In this document: piece after piece, positions 24,252-34,000 of the stretch | Layout: every line of letters begins with the position of its first letter | Numbering within the stretch: position 1 is the stretch's first letter | Assembly: GCA_005888095.1 (NCBI GenBank) | Contig: VBKF01000118.1 | Span: 1 to 48,227, forward strand | Length of the DNA: 48,227 nucleotides | Source: Deltaproteobacteria bacterium | GTDB taxonomy: Bacteria > Desulfobacterota > Binatia > DP-6 | Reading direction: 5' to 3' | Program-made: the position numbers and the translations under genes | The notes under the pieces: generated by a model | Databases searched by the model: none | What the model saw: only the letters and a program-made list of their open reading frames with translations | What the model was told of the DNA's origin: nothing

Positions 24252-26486
24252 CTACCACCAGGACCAGAATTCGACCCTGAGGTAGCGTGCCAGGCGCCGT
24301 GTGATGAGGTCGAATGGCCGACGTCTGCCCGCGGAGATCTTGGCGTTTCCCGTCATCTCCGGCTTCAGGAGCAGCGACGGATTCTCGAGCCGCGTCACGA
24401 CCAGGATCGTTCTCCCCCACTCCCCTTCATCGGGTCGCGTCGCAACCGGAGCCACGGAGGTGACCTCCCCATCGAACCTCATCTCGGGATAGGCCCTCGC
24501 CTTCAGCACCACTCGCTGTCCCACCCGAACGTCGGCTATCTCCTTCTCGGAGATCGCGATCTCGGCCCTCACCCGTCGCAGCTCGTGCACGCTGGCGACG
24601 AGATCTCCGCGGCTCACATGGCGCCCGATCTTTTCTTTCAGCCTGGGCGTCGTGATCACTCCCCCGCGCGGGCTCACCACGGTGAGCAGCCCGAGCTGCT
24701 CCTCCACGTGGGCACGCTCGGCCTGCAGGCGGGCGACCTCGGCCTGGAGGGCTTCCCTCTCCTCGGGGCGGCTGCCCGCGAGGAGGAGCCTGAGCCGCCC
24801 CCGCACCTCGTCCAGCTCCTTGGCCCTGACCGCCACTTCTTCCCGCGCCTCGTCGAACTCCTTCCTGGAGACGAGGTTGGGATCCATCTCGAGCATCGTC
24901 AGGTGCTTGCGTCCGTACCGGAGCCTCTCCTCCGCCCTCAGCACGGCGGCCTGCGCCACGTCGATCTCCTCCGGCCTGGGACCCGCCTGCGCCATCCGGA
25001 GCCTCGCCTGCTTCTCGTCGATCTCGGCCGCGATCTTGCGAAGCTCGGCACGCGTGTCGCGGTCGGACAGACGCGCGATCACGTCGCCCTGCTCGACGAC
25101 CTGCCCCTCGTCCACCGGTATCTGCTCGATGACCCCGTCGACCTCGGCTCTCACGTCCGCATTCTCGACGGGCAGGATCCTGAACTCCCCCGAGACCCTG
25201 AGCTCCATACTCGCGAACAGGAGCACGGCCACGAGAGCCGCCAGCACCACGGCGTACCGTGCCGCCCGCCTCGCCGATGTCCGCATCGGCCGCCCCCGCC
25301 CGGGGACGGCCCGGAGTCCGGCGAGCCCCCTGGCCAGGGGCTTGCGGAACATGCCCACAACTGCGGCGGCGAACAGGAAGAGTCCCCAGGCCTGGTAGCG
25401 GGAGACCAGCAGGCTCCCGACGCTCGACATGACGATGCCGAGAAGCGCGCTCGAGTAGGTCGCCGCGAGGACGCCGTACGTGAGGTATATCCGCCGTTCG
25501 CGGGGGGCAATGTCGTTCGCTCGCTCGACCGTCGCCGCCCAGAGCGCCCGCACCCGGGTGCCGAGATAGCCGAGAGCTCTCTGCCTCAGATTCGGCACCT
25601 CGAGATAGTCGCTCAGGAGGTAGTAGCCATCCAGCTTGATCAGCGGGTTCAGGTTGAAGCACGTCCTAACCAGGGAGCTGACCATCACGACCAGCGCAAC
25701 GTAGTGGAGTCCACCGGGATCGGTCACGCGCCACACCACCGTGGCCACCGCCCAGAGACACATCTCGAAGTAGGCGCCGGCGAAGGTCACCCAGAGCCGG
25801 CTCGACTTCCGCGGGAAGAGCCAGGCGTCGCTCACGTTGCAGTAGAGCGCGGGCTGCAAGTAGAGGAGGAGGAAGCCGATCTCGTGGACCTTCCCGCCGA
25901 AACGCTTGCAGGCGAGTCCGTGCGCGAACTCGTGGGCTGCCGTGACCGTCACAACCGCGAGCCACGCCAGGATCAGCGCCTGGAACCGGTACAGCCGCGA
26001 CATGTCCCGCCCGATCTCTCCGCTGCTCGCGATGCTGATGCCCGTCGCCAGGAGGATGAGTCCCGCAGAACACGCCAGGAAATGCGGCGTGAAGAAGAAC
26101 CCGAGCTTGCCGACCAGGCGATCGAGGAGGCGGTCGGGGTCGAACGCTCTCAATCTCAGGTAGAAGAGGCTGCCACGAACCCTCCCCGACCGCGGCACTG
26201 GGGTGGCGGTTTCACCGGTATCGAGCAGGCCGAGTCGGAGCAGCTTCTCGACGAACTGCTCGAGGGAGTCTGACGGGATGGTAGCCGAGAATCGCTGCTC
26301 GACGTTGCGTCGCGCCAGATCGAGCGGCGTTCTCCCGTCCAGCTGCTCGGCCAGCCGGAACTCGGGCTCCCGGAGCCGAAAGAACCGGGCGCTAATGGGA
26401 TCCTTGACGACGAAGATCGCCTCGCCGGCTGTCTCCTGCCGGCTCACGACGAGGCCACTCCTGAGCTTCAAGTGCTCCGACGGCAT
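24252..26486 (-). CDS. PqqD-like / M50-family metalloprotease / HlyD-type fusion protein
   Basis: A 744-residue membrane protein with three parts. Residues 1-95 resemble a PqqD-like winged-helix peptide-binding domain. Residues of about 130-420 are a polytopic M50-like domain with HExxH (H185-E186-H189 in AAHEFAHGLAC), the second ligand block NPLIKLDGYYLLSD (D286) and a conserved YCNVSDAWLF. From about 430 a further membrane helix leads into a HlyD-type adaptor: a split lipoyl half-motif (VRAEVDGVIEQIPVDEGQVVE), a long coiled coil (about 490-610) and a beta-barrel. Such fusions occur in peptide maturation and export loci. Here there is no ABC transporter, radical SAM enzyme or LanC-like gene beside it. 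Confidence 0.88.
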   Translation of the reverse strand: MPSEHLKLRSGLVVSRQETAGEAIFVVKDPISARFFRLREPEFRLAEQLDGRTPLDLARRNVEQRFSATIPSDSLEQFVEKLLRLGLLDTGETATPVPRSGRVRGSLFYLRLRAFDPDRLLDRLVGKLGFFFTPHFLACSAGLILLATGISIASSGEIGRDMSRLYRFQALILAWLAVVTVTAAHEFAHGLACKRFGGKVHEIGFLLLYLQPALYCNVSDAWLFPRKSSRLWVTFAGAYFEMCLWAVATVVWRVTDPGGLHYVALVVMVSSLVRTCFNLNPLIKLDGYYLLSDYLEVPNLRQRALGYLGTRVRALWAATVERANDIAPRERRIYLTYGVLAATYSSALLGIVMSSVGSLLVSRYQAWGLFLFAAAVVGMFRKPLARGLAGLRAVPGRGRPMRTSARRAARYAVVLAALVAVLLFASMELRVSGEFRILPVENADVRAEVDGVIEQIPVDEGQVVEQGDVIARLSDRDTRAELRKIAAEIDEKQARLRMAQAGPRPEEIDVAQAAVLRAEERLRYGRKHLTMLEMDPNLVSRKEFDEAREEVAVRAKELDEVRGRLRLLLAGSRPEEREALQAEVARLQAERAHVEEQLGLLTVVSPRGGVITTPRLKEKIGRHVSRGDLVASVHELRRVRAEIAISEKEIADVRVGQRVVLKARAYPEMRFDGEVTSVAPVATRPDEGEWGRTILVVTRLENPSLLLKPEMTGNAKISAGRRRPFDLITRRLARYLRVEFWSWW

Positions 26487-26550
26487 ACGACACGAGGAGG
26501 CCCCGTGCGCGCGAGGCCATAACGCCGTCGCGATGCACCGGTCAAGGGAG

Positions 26551-26583
26551 TTGCAAGGCGGCTTTATTGCAGATGCTATAGCA
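26551..26583 (+). promoter_or_regulatory. Weak sigma-70-like elements and a TGCTATAGCA palindrome
   Basis: TTGCAA (26551-26556), a 17-base spacer and TGCTAT (26574-26579) resemble -35 and -10 boxes on the plus strand. TGCTATAGCA (26574-26583) is a 10-base palindrome. However, both flanking genes are on the minus strand, so the site could instead be an operator for the M50/HlyD gene that starts at 26486. Confidence 0.2.
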
Positions 26584-26707
26584 GGCTACCCGGCAGGGAG
26601 CGCGGACGGACGAGCTTTCGCCCGCGGCGTGGCGCACGCTCCGGGCAGCGCACGGGCGGTGCGGCTCGTCTACGCCCCGAGCGGCAGGTGTCTACGCCTT
26701 TCCCGGC

Positions 26708-27721
26708 TCAGAGGTTCGGGCACTTCGTCAGGCAGGCGACAAAGGCGCTGCGGCAGTCCACGGTCGCGGGGTTTGCACATCCCACCACGCACGCGTCGTA
26801 GGCCGCCCGAGCGGCGGTGAGGCACGCCTGGTCCGCGCCGCCGCACCGTGCCCCGGCGTCAACCCACTGGTTTTGGCAGCCCTTCACGCACGTGCTGCGG
26901 CTGCTCGAACCGCCGGTCTTGCTCGTGCACTTCGTCTTCTTCGCCAGACAGCTAGCCGCGCACGTCACGCCCTTGCCCGGAGCGAAGCAGCTGGCGAACG
27001 CCGTCTCGTACTCGGCCTCGCACTCGAGGGCGCTCGCGGAGACGAGACAGATCTTCTTGTCGGCGGTCGCCTGCTTGATGCACGCGCCGGTGCTCGGGCT
27101 GAACGCGGGCACCAGGGTCGTCGTCGTGGTCGACGACGCGACGGTGGTCGTGGTCCTGGGAAGAGTCGGCGCCGTGCTCGTGGTGGTGGTCGTGATGGGG
27201 CTCGGCGCCGTGGTCGTGGTCGTGGGCCGGCTCGGTCTCGTCGTCGTCGTGGTGCTCGGCCGGCTCGGTCTCGTCGTCGTCGTGGTCGTCGGGCGGCTCG
27301 GTCTCGTCGTCGTCGTGGTGGTGGAGCTGCTCGGTGGGTCACCGAGCGTGGTCGTCGTGGTGCTCGGCTCTCCGAGCGTCGTCGTGGTGGATGTGGGACG
27401 CGGGCGCGTGGTCGTCGTAGTCGTGGTCGTGGGACGCGGGCGCGTGGTCGTCGTCGTGCGCTGGGGTGTCGTGCACGCGACCACGCACGCGTCATACTTC
27501 GCCCGCGCGACGTCGAGGCATGCCTGGTCGCGGCCCACACATTGGCCGCCGTCGGCGATCCACTGGTTCTGACAGGTGCTGACGCATGAATGGCCCGAGG
27601 ATGCGGCCACGTCGAAGCTGGCGAGCGCGACCGCCACCATGGCGAGTGCGCCCGCAGGGAGCATTCGGAGCCATACCCATCTCGCTGCGGCCTTCGTCAT
27701 GTCGTTCGAGTGCGTCGCCAT
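26708..27721 (-). CDS. Exported protein with two six-Cys modules around a Thr-rich linker
   Basis: A 337-residue protein with a signal peptide (about 8-40; ATG at 27700 is an alternative start). Residues 46-83 form a module with spacing C-x3-C-x10-C-x6-C-x10-C-x3-C (CVSTCQNQWIADGGQC and so on). Residues of about 87-203 are a Thr/Arg/Pro low-complexity linker. A middle Cys-rich domain (about 214-275) has different spacing. Near the C-terminus the first module recurs with exactly the same spacing (CVKGCQNQWVDAGARC), followed by a last CRSAFVACLTKC. The Thr linker is a plausible O-glycosylation region. The module matches the repeats of 4342-6036. The family is unknown to me. Confidence 0.82.
   Translation of the reverse strand: MATHSNDMTKAAARWVWLRMLPAGALAMVAVALASFDVAASSGHSCVSTCQNQWIADGGQCVGRDQACLDVARAKYDACVVACTTPQRTTTTTRPRPTTTTTTTTRPRPTSTTTTLGEPSTTTTTLGDPPSSSTTTTTTRPSRPTTTTTTRPSRPSTTTTTRPSRPTTTTTAPSPITTTTTSTAPTLPRTTTTVASSTTTTTLVPAFSPSTGACIKQATADKKICLVSASALECEAEYETAFASCFAPGKGVTCAASCLAKKTKCTSKTGGSSSRSTCVKGCQNQWVDAGARCGGADQACLTAARAAYDACVVGCANPATVDCRSAFVACLTKCPNL
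27110..27465 (-). repeat. Low-complexity Thr/Arg/Pro-coding tract
   Basis: Imperfect ACC/ACG/ACT runs interrupted by RPSRP and RPRP units encode about 117 residues of the Thr-rich linker. Repeated RPSRPTTTTT-like units suggest growth by slippage or unequal crossing-over. Confidence 0.85.
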
Positions 27722-27928
27722 GAGGGTTCACCGGCTGAGCAAGAGAGGTGCCCCCGAAAGGCGCGTGAATGCTTCGTGGACCCGCGCCGCCGCCGCCGGC
27801 TGCGCTGCACCGTTGCAACACGATGCAATCGAGCACTGGCGCGGATGCGCGCTGCCGAAGAGCGGCGGTGGGCAGCTCTAGGATTGCCGGGGGTCCGCAA
27901 GTACAATCCGGCCGGGAGTCGCCCACCG

Positions 27929-28672
27929 ATGACCTACTGCGTCGCGATCCAGGTGAACGACGGCCTCGTCTTCGCCTCCGACACGCGCACCAGCGCGGGC
28001 GTCGACGACGTGCGCACGTACAGCAAGATGCACGTGTTCGAGTTCCCGGGGGAGCGGTCGCTGGTGGTGCTGTCGGCCGGGAACCTGGCCACCACGCACG
28101 CGATCCTCGCGCAGACCAGGCGCGACCTCGAGAACCCGGGCGCGCCGCTCTCGTTGCGCACCGCACGCTGCATGTACGACGCCGCGGAGTACCTCGGCGG
28201 CGTGTCCACGCGCGCGCAGACGGACACCGCCGTGCAGGGCCAGTACGGGGGGGTCGACCTGCGCGTGACGCTCATCCTGGGCGGGCAGATCCGCGGCGAA
28301 CCACCCGCGCTCTATCTGATATACCCCGAGGGCAACTGCATCTGGTGCTCGCCGGAGACCCCGTACCTGCAGCTCGGCGAGAGCAAGTACGGGAAGCCCA
28401 TCCTCGACCGCATCATCCGGCCGGAGGTGCCGCTGGAGGACGCGGCGCGCTGCGCGCTCGTGTCGCTCGACTCGACGATCAAGAGCAATCTCTCGGTCGG
28501 TCCGCCGCTCGACCTCGCGATCCTCCGCCGCGACACGTTCAGCATCGCGCAGAAGCTGCGGCTGGAGCCGGACACCGGCTACTACGCGAAGCTGAGAGAG
28601 GCGTGGGGCCGGAAGATCGCCGACGCGCTCCGCAGCCTTCCCAAGTTCGACTGGGAGCTGCCGCCCAGGTAG
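27929..28672 (+). CDS. Anbu (ancestral beta-subunit) proteasome-like protease
   Basis: The ATG at 27929 is chosen because it puts Thr at residue 2 (MTYCVAIQVNDGLVFASD), so Met removal would expose the N-terminal nucleophile Thr. GGGAG lies about 10 bases upstream. The 247-residue length and the blocks VFASDTRTSAGVDDV, YSKMHVFEF and LSAGNLATTHAIL match the Anbu branch of the Ntn-hydrolase fold. Anbu is widely found beside alpha-E, circularly permuted ATP-grasp and transglutaminase genes, and the same three genes are next to it here on the opposite strand, end to end (13-bp gap). The substrate of the system is unknown. Confidence 0.93.
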   Translation: MTYCVAIQVNDGLVFASDTRTSAGVDDVRTYSKMHVFEFPGERSLVVLSAGNLATTHAILAQTRRDLENPGAPLSLRTARCMYDAAEYLGGVSTRAQTDTAVQGQYGGVDLRVTLILGGQIRGEPPALYLIYPEGNCIWCSPETPYLQLGESKYGKPILDRIIRPEVPLEDAARCALVSLDSTIKSNLSVGPPLDLAILRRDTFSIAQKLRLEPDTGYYAKLREAWGRKIADALRSLPKFDWELPPR

Positions 28673-28685
28673 GGACCGCCCGCGG

Positions 28686-29606
28686 TCAACCGCGGAAGAA
28701 CGCGACGCACAGGGCTTCGTTCAGGCGGTCGAGGCCCTTCTGGATCTCGTCCATGAGCTCCTTGAGGCTCGACTCCACGAGCCCGTCGAGATCCACGTCC
28801 TGGACCATCAGCAGCGTGCGTTCAAGCTCCTGCTCCACCTCGGCATGGGACGGCAGGCGGGGCAACGTGGCCCGGATGCGCAGGAGGCAGCAGGCCACCG
28901 ACCGAGGGAACTCGCGGTTCTGGAGCAGGAAGCGCGTGACGGGCGCCGCGGCGACGCGGCTCCGCACGTGCCGCCGGTAGGTCTGGTCGGCCGTCAAGGA
29001 CCGCAGCACGCTCATCCACTCCACGGCCTCGAACGATCCCGCATCCTCGGCGCGGATCACGCGGGTGGACCGGGCGTCGAGGATGCGCGTGGTCATGTCC
29101 GCCTGCTCGAGGTTGGCGCCCATGCCGAGGAAGTGGAAGCCCACGTCGTGGTTCATGTTGAAGGCAAGGAGACCGTGGATGCCGAGCGCGCCGTCCTGGA
29201 CACTTTCGAGGAGCACGTGCCGGCGTGCGCGCCCCAGCGAGCGCTCGCCCTTGTCCTGCACGTAGAAGTAGAGGTCGTTCACCCGCTCCCACACCTCCCC
29301 GGGCATGTAGTCGCGTGTGGTCCGCAGTGATTCGCGCGCGCGGTGGAGCGAGCACAGGATCGAGCCCGGATTGCGCTCGTCGACGGAGAGGAAGCGGACG
29401 ACGCTGTCTTCCCCGTTGGCATCATAGAGCTGCGCGAAGAGCGCGCGGGCGCCGACCAAGTCGACGAGCGGCTCCCAGCCGAGCTCCACGCGCCGCGGCA
29501 GGTCCATCGAGAGGATGGTGTTGACGTTGATGAGCCGGGCGGTGTTCTCCGCCCGCTGCAGGTAGCGACCGAACCAGTAGAGGTTGTCGGCCAGCCGCGA
29601 GAGCAT
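28686..29606 (-). CDS. Alpha-E domain protein
   Basis: A 306-residue, mostly helical cytoplasmic protein. It opens with MLSRLADNLYWFGRYLQRAENTARLI, the hallmark of the alpha-E family (DUF403), and contains DVGFHFLGMGANLEQADMTTRIL. It has no known catalytic residues; the family always travels with ATP-grasp and transglutaminase partners and may hold the substrate. Its start abuts the ATP-grasp stop directly, with no spacer, so the two are translationally coupled. Confidence 0.93.
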   Translation of the reverse strand: MLSRLADNLYWFGRYLQRAENTARLINVNTILSMDLPRRVELGWEPLVDLVGARALFAQLYDANGEDSVVRFLSVDERNPGSILCSLHRARESLRTTRDYMPGEVWERVNDLYFYVQDKGERSLGRARRHVLLESVQDGALGIHGLLAFNMNHDVGFHFLGMGANLEQADMTTRILDARSTRVIRAEDAGSFEAVEWMSVLRSLTADQTYRRHVRSRVAAAPVTRFLLQNREFPRSVACCLLRIRATLPRLPSHAEVEQELERTLLMVQDVDLDGLVESSLKELMDEIQKGLDRLNEALCVAFFRG

Positions 29607-31058
29607 TCAGGCTGCGTCCTCGACGTCGACCACCCAGGTGTCCTTGCTGCCCCCGCCCTGCGAGCTGTTGACCACCAGCGAGCCCTTGACCAGCGCCACG
29701 CGCGTGAGCCCGCCGGTGGTCACGTACGGGTCGTCGCGCGACAGGATGAAGGGCCGGAGATCGAGGTGGCGGGGCTCCAGCCCGTCGTCGGTGAGGGTCG
29801 GCGCGGTCGACAGGATGATCACGGGCTGCGCCATGTAGTTGCGCGGGTCGGCCTGGATCAGCTCCCGGAACTTCTCGCGCTCGGCCCGGGCGGACTTGGG
29901 GCCGATCAGCATGCCGTAGCCGCCCGATTCGTTCGCGGGCTTCACCACGAGCTCGCCCAGGTGGGCCAGCACGTGCGCGCGATCCTTCTCCCGGTAGCAG
30001 AGGTAGCTCGGCACGTTCGGCAGGATCGGATCCTGATCGAGGTAGTAGCGGATCATCTCCGGCACGAAGGCATAGACCACCTTGTCGTCCGCCACCCCGG
30101 CACCCGGCGCGTTGGCGAGCGCCACGTTGCCCCGCGTCCACGCGCGCATGAGGCCGGCCACGCCGACCATCGACTCGGCGCGGAAGGTCTCCGGGTCGAG
30201 GAACAGGTCGTCGATGCGCCGGTAGATCACGTCGACCCGCTTGGGGCCGTAGATCGTGCGCATGTAGCAGCAGTCGTCGTCGCCGACGAAGAGGTCGGAG
30301 CCCTCCACCAGCTCCACGCCCATCTGCCGCGCGAGGTACGCGTGCTCGAAGTAGGCCGAGTTGTAGACGCCCGGCGTGAGCACCACCACCAGCGGGGCGT
30401 CGCCCGGCCGCGGCGAGAGGCCGGCCAGCGTCTCGTAGAGCTGCGCCGGATAGTCGTCGACCGGCAGGATCGTCGTGGTCTCGAAGAGCTCCGGGAAGAC
30501 GCGCTTGGTCACCATCCGGTTCTCGATCATGTACGAGACGCCCGACGGCACGCGCAGGTTGTCCTCCAGGACGTACAGCGTGCCGTCGCGGTCGCGGATG
30601 AGGTCCGAGCCGCAGACGTGCGCCCACACACCGCCCTTCGGCTTCACGCCCTGACACTGCGGCCGGAAGTTCTTCGAATCGGCCAGCAGCGCTTTCGGGA
30701 ACACGCGGTCCTTGACGATCTTCTGGTCGGCGTAGAGGTCCTGGATGAAGCAGTTGAGCGCCGTCACACGTTGCTTCAGGCCCGCCTGCGTGCGCTCCCA
30801 CTCGGTGCGCGAGATCACCCGCGGCAGGATGTCGAAGGGCCAGGCGCGGTCCACGTTGCGACCGTCGGAGTAGACCGTGAAGGTGATGCCCATGGCCTTG
30901 ATCGTCAGCTCGGAGGCGAGCCGCCGCGCGGCGAGCTCGGCTGTGGAGAGGCCGCTCAGGTACTCGACCAGCGGGCGCGCCGCCGTCCGCGGCTCGCCCG
31001 CCGCCTCCAGGAGCTCGTCGAAGGCTTGGGAACGGTAGTGTCGCCAGTCGATGGGCAT
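29607..31058 (-). CDS. Circularly permuted type 2 ATP-grasp protein
   Basis: A 483-residue cytoplasmic protein. Family blocks include GVWAHVCGSDLIRDRDG, YVLEDNLRVPSGVSYMIENR, GDDDCCYMRTIYGPKRVDVIYRRIDD and ELVVKPANESGGYGMLIGP, where the Lys and the Gly-rich loop bind ATP. ATP-grasp enzymes join a carboxylate to an amine through an acyl phosphate, so this member probably forms peptide or amide bonds. Its partners in the operon (transglutaminase upstream by 9 bp, alpha-E downstream) and Anbu nearby suggest a peptide-making or tagging and cleaving pathway, whose product is unknown. Confidence 0.93.
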   Translation of the reverse strand: MPIDWRHYRSQAFDELLEAAGEPRTAARPLVEYLSGLSTAELAARRLASELTIKAMGITFTVYSDGRNVDRAWPFDILPRVISRTEWERTQAGLKQRVTALNCFIQDLYADQKIVKDRVFPKALLADSKNFRPQCQGVKPKGGVWAHVCGSDLIRDRDGTLYVLEDNLRVPSGVSYMIENRMVTKRVFPELFETTTILPVDDYPAQLYETLAGLSPRPGDAPLVVVLTPGVYNSAYFEHAYLARQMGVELVEGSDLFVGDDDCCYMRTIYGPKRVDVIYRRIDDLFLDPETFRAESMVGVAGLMRAWTRGNVALANAPGAGVADDKVVYAFVPEMIRYYLDQDPILPNVPSYLCYREKDRAHVLAHLGELVVKPANESGGYGMLIGPKSARAEREKFRELIQADPRNYMAQPVIILSTAPTLTDDGLEPRHLDLRPFILSRDDPYVTTGGLTRVALVKGSLVVNSSQGGGSKDTWVVDVEDAA

Positions 31059-31067
31059 GCGCGTGCC

Positions 31068-34000
31068 TCAGGCCCTCCGGAGGTCCAGGGTGGAGGGATG
31101 CTCGGGGTCGACGCGCGGCGGCGTCGCCGCGTACGCGCCGGGCGTGTGGCCGAAGGGCTCGAACCTCGAGAGTCGCCGCGATTCCGCCTCCCGCGCGTTC
31201 ACCGGAAAGGCTTCGTAGCTGCGGCCTGCAGGGTGGGCGACGTGATAGGTGCACCCGCCGAGCGCGCGGCCACTCCACGTGTCGTACAGGTCGAACGCCA
31301 GGGGCGTGTGGACGCCGATCGTGGGGTGGAGGCACGCCCAGGGCTGCCACGCCCGGTAGCGCACGCCGGCCACCTGGACGCCGGCCGTGCCGGTCGAGGC
31401 GAGCGGCAGCGCGCGCCCGTTGCAGGTGACCCAGTGGCGACCGGGCGTGAGGCCCGACGCCGTGATCTGCAGCCGCTCGAGCGAGGAGTCGACGTAGCGG
31501 GTGGTGCCGGTCGCCCCGGGCTCTTCACCGAGCACGGGCCACGGCTCGAGGGCGTGTCGCACCTCGATCTCCACGTCGCCGTAGCGCGCGGCACCGTAGC
31601 GCGGGAAGCGGAACTCGTACTGCGCCTCGAACCACTCGAGGCGGAACGGAAACCCGGCGCGGTCGAGGTCCGCCACCACCTCGGTGAAATCCATCCAGAT
31701 GAAGTGCGGGAGCAGGAAGCAATCGTGGAGCATCGAGCCCCAGCGCACGAGCGCGCGGCGGTACGGCTCGTCCCAGAACCAGGCGAGGAGCGCGCGTACG
31801 AGGAGCTGCTGCACGAGGCTCATGCGAGGGTGCGGCGGCATCTCGAAGGAGCGGAGCTCCACGAGCCCGAGGCGCCCGCTCGCCGATTCGGGGGCGTAGA
31901 GCTTGTCGATGCAGAACTCCGTCCGGTGCGTGTTGCCCGCCACGTCCACGAGGAGATGACGCAGGATGCGGTCCACCAGCCAGGGCGGGAACTCACTCCC
32001 CCTCGGCGGGAGCGTGGCGAGCGCGATCTCGAGCTCGTAGAGCTGGTTGTCGCGCGCCTCGTCCACCCGCGGGTGCTGCGAGGTGGGGCCGATGAAGAGG
32101 CCCGAGAACAGGTACGAAAGGGACGGATGGTTCTGCCAGTAGCGGAGGAGGCTGCCGAGCAGGTCCGGGCGGCGGAGGAACGGGCTGTCGAGCGGATGCG
32201 CGGCGCCGACGACGATGTGATTCCCCCCGCCGGTGCCGACGGCGCGGCCATCGATCAGGAACTTCTCGGCGGTGAGCCGCGCGAGCCGTGCTTCCTCGTA
32301 GACCGCGAGCGTGTTCTCCCGCAGCTCTCCCCAGGAGTGCGCCGGGTGGATGTTCACCTCGATCACACCGGGGTCGGGCGTGATCTGGATGCGGTTCAGG
32401 TCCGGGTGCGGCGGCAGCGGGTAGCCTTCGATCCGCACCGGCGCCTCGAGCTCCGCCGCGACGTCCTCGATTGCCGCGATCAGGTCGATGTAGTCCTCGG
32501 CGGTGGCGACGGGTGGCAGGAAGACGTTGAGGAAGCCGTCGCGCGCCTCGACGACGAGCGCGGTGCGGACGGCGAGCGCTTCCCCGTCGCGCGGCCCGTC
32601 GCGTCGCCGGTCCCGACTGGTCTGCGGGTACGGCTGCCGCCGAGGCTCGACGTCGGGCAATGGCCCTTGCGGCGCGGTGGGATCGCGGGCGAGCACCGAC
32701 GGGAAATCGCTCGCCGGGAGCCACGGGAGCTGGTCGAGCGGCAGCCGGAGCCCGACCGGCGAGTCTCCCGGGGTGAGGAAGAGCGAGCCGCCGCGGAACG
32801 TCCAGCGCTCGCTCAGCCAGCGCGCGTCCGACCGCTGCAGCGGTAGGACATGGCCCCGCGGCGTGCCGAGGCCGCGCTCGAACACCTGCGCGAGGCGCGC
32901 GCGGTCCTCGGGATCGCGCAGACGGTTGTCGAGCGGGTCGACGTTGACCGGCAGCCGCCGCTCCTTCAGCAGGTAGTGGAAGGGGTCCTCGTAGGCGGGA
33001 AGCGCGCAGGCGGGGTCCACGCCGAGCCGCTCCGCCAGCCGGCGCGCGAACCGCGCGGCCAGCTCCTCGGTCGCAGGCGCCGCGGAGGTGGGGGCCGGCA
33101 GGCGCCAGAGCGGTTGCCCGTCGCGGCGCCAGTAGAGCGAGTACACCCAGCGCGGCAGCGACTCGCCCGGGTACCACTTGCCCTGGCCGTAGGTGACGAG
33201 GCCGCCGGGGGCGAGCCGCTCCCTCAGCCTCTGGATGAGCGCCGCCGCGAGCCGCTCCTTGGTGGGTCCGACGGCGGCGACGTTCCACTCCTCGCCCTCC
33301 ATGTCGTCGAGCGAGACGAACGTCGGCTCGCCCCCCATCGTGAGCCGGACGTCGTCCGCCCGCAGCCGGCGCTCGACCGCGTCGCCGAGCGCGTCGATCG
33401 CCGCCCATTGCTCCTCGGTGTACGGACGGGTCGAGCGCGGCGATTCGGCGATTCGCGAAACCGACATCTCGTGGGAGAAGTCGACCTCGCATTCCTCGAC
33501 CGTCCCCGTGATCGCGGCCGCCGTCTGGGGCTCGGGAGTCGCCGCGAGCGGGAGATGCCCCTCGGCCGCGAAGAGACCGGAGGTCGGGTCGAGCCCGAGC
33601 CACCCGGCGCCCGGGACGAAGACCTCGGCCCAGGCGTGGAGGTCGGTGAAGTCGCGTTCCGGGCCGGAGGGGCCGTCGAGGGACTTCACGTCCTGCTCGA
33701 GCTGGATCAGGTAGCCGGAGACGAAGCGAGCGGCGAGGCCGATGTGGCGGAGAGACTGCACGAGCAGCCAGCCGCTGTCGCGGCAGGAGCCCGAGGCCTT
33801 CGCCAGCGTGTCCTCCGGCGTCTGCACGCCCGGCTCGAGCCGGATGAGGTACCGGACCTCGCGCTGCAGGCGCTGGTTCAGGGTGACGAGGAAATCCACG
33901 GTCTTGCACGGACCTCGCGGGAGGGAAGCGAGGAGCGCCTGCAGCCGCGGGCCGGCGGGCTCCCGCCGGAGGTACGGGCGCAGGTCCGCCTCGAGCGAGC

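Noticed and set aside
23682-26273. 863-codon plus-strand open frame
   Set aside because: It lies opposite the XRE regulator and the M50/HlyD fusion, whose motifs (HExxH, HTH) are clear. The product has no domain.
27813-27828. TTGCA-N6-TGCAA inverted repeat between the Cys-rich and Anbu genes
   Set aside because: A 5-bp arm is too short to claim as an operator without a second copy.
29343-32846. 1167-codon plus-strand open frame
   Set aside because: It is antisense to the ATP-grasp and transglutaminase genes, which have intact catalytic motifs.
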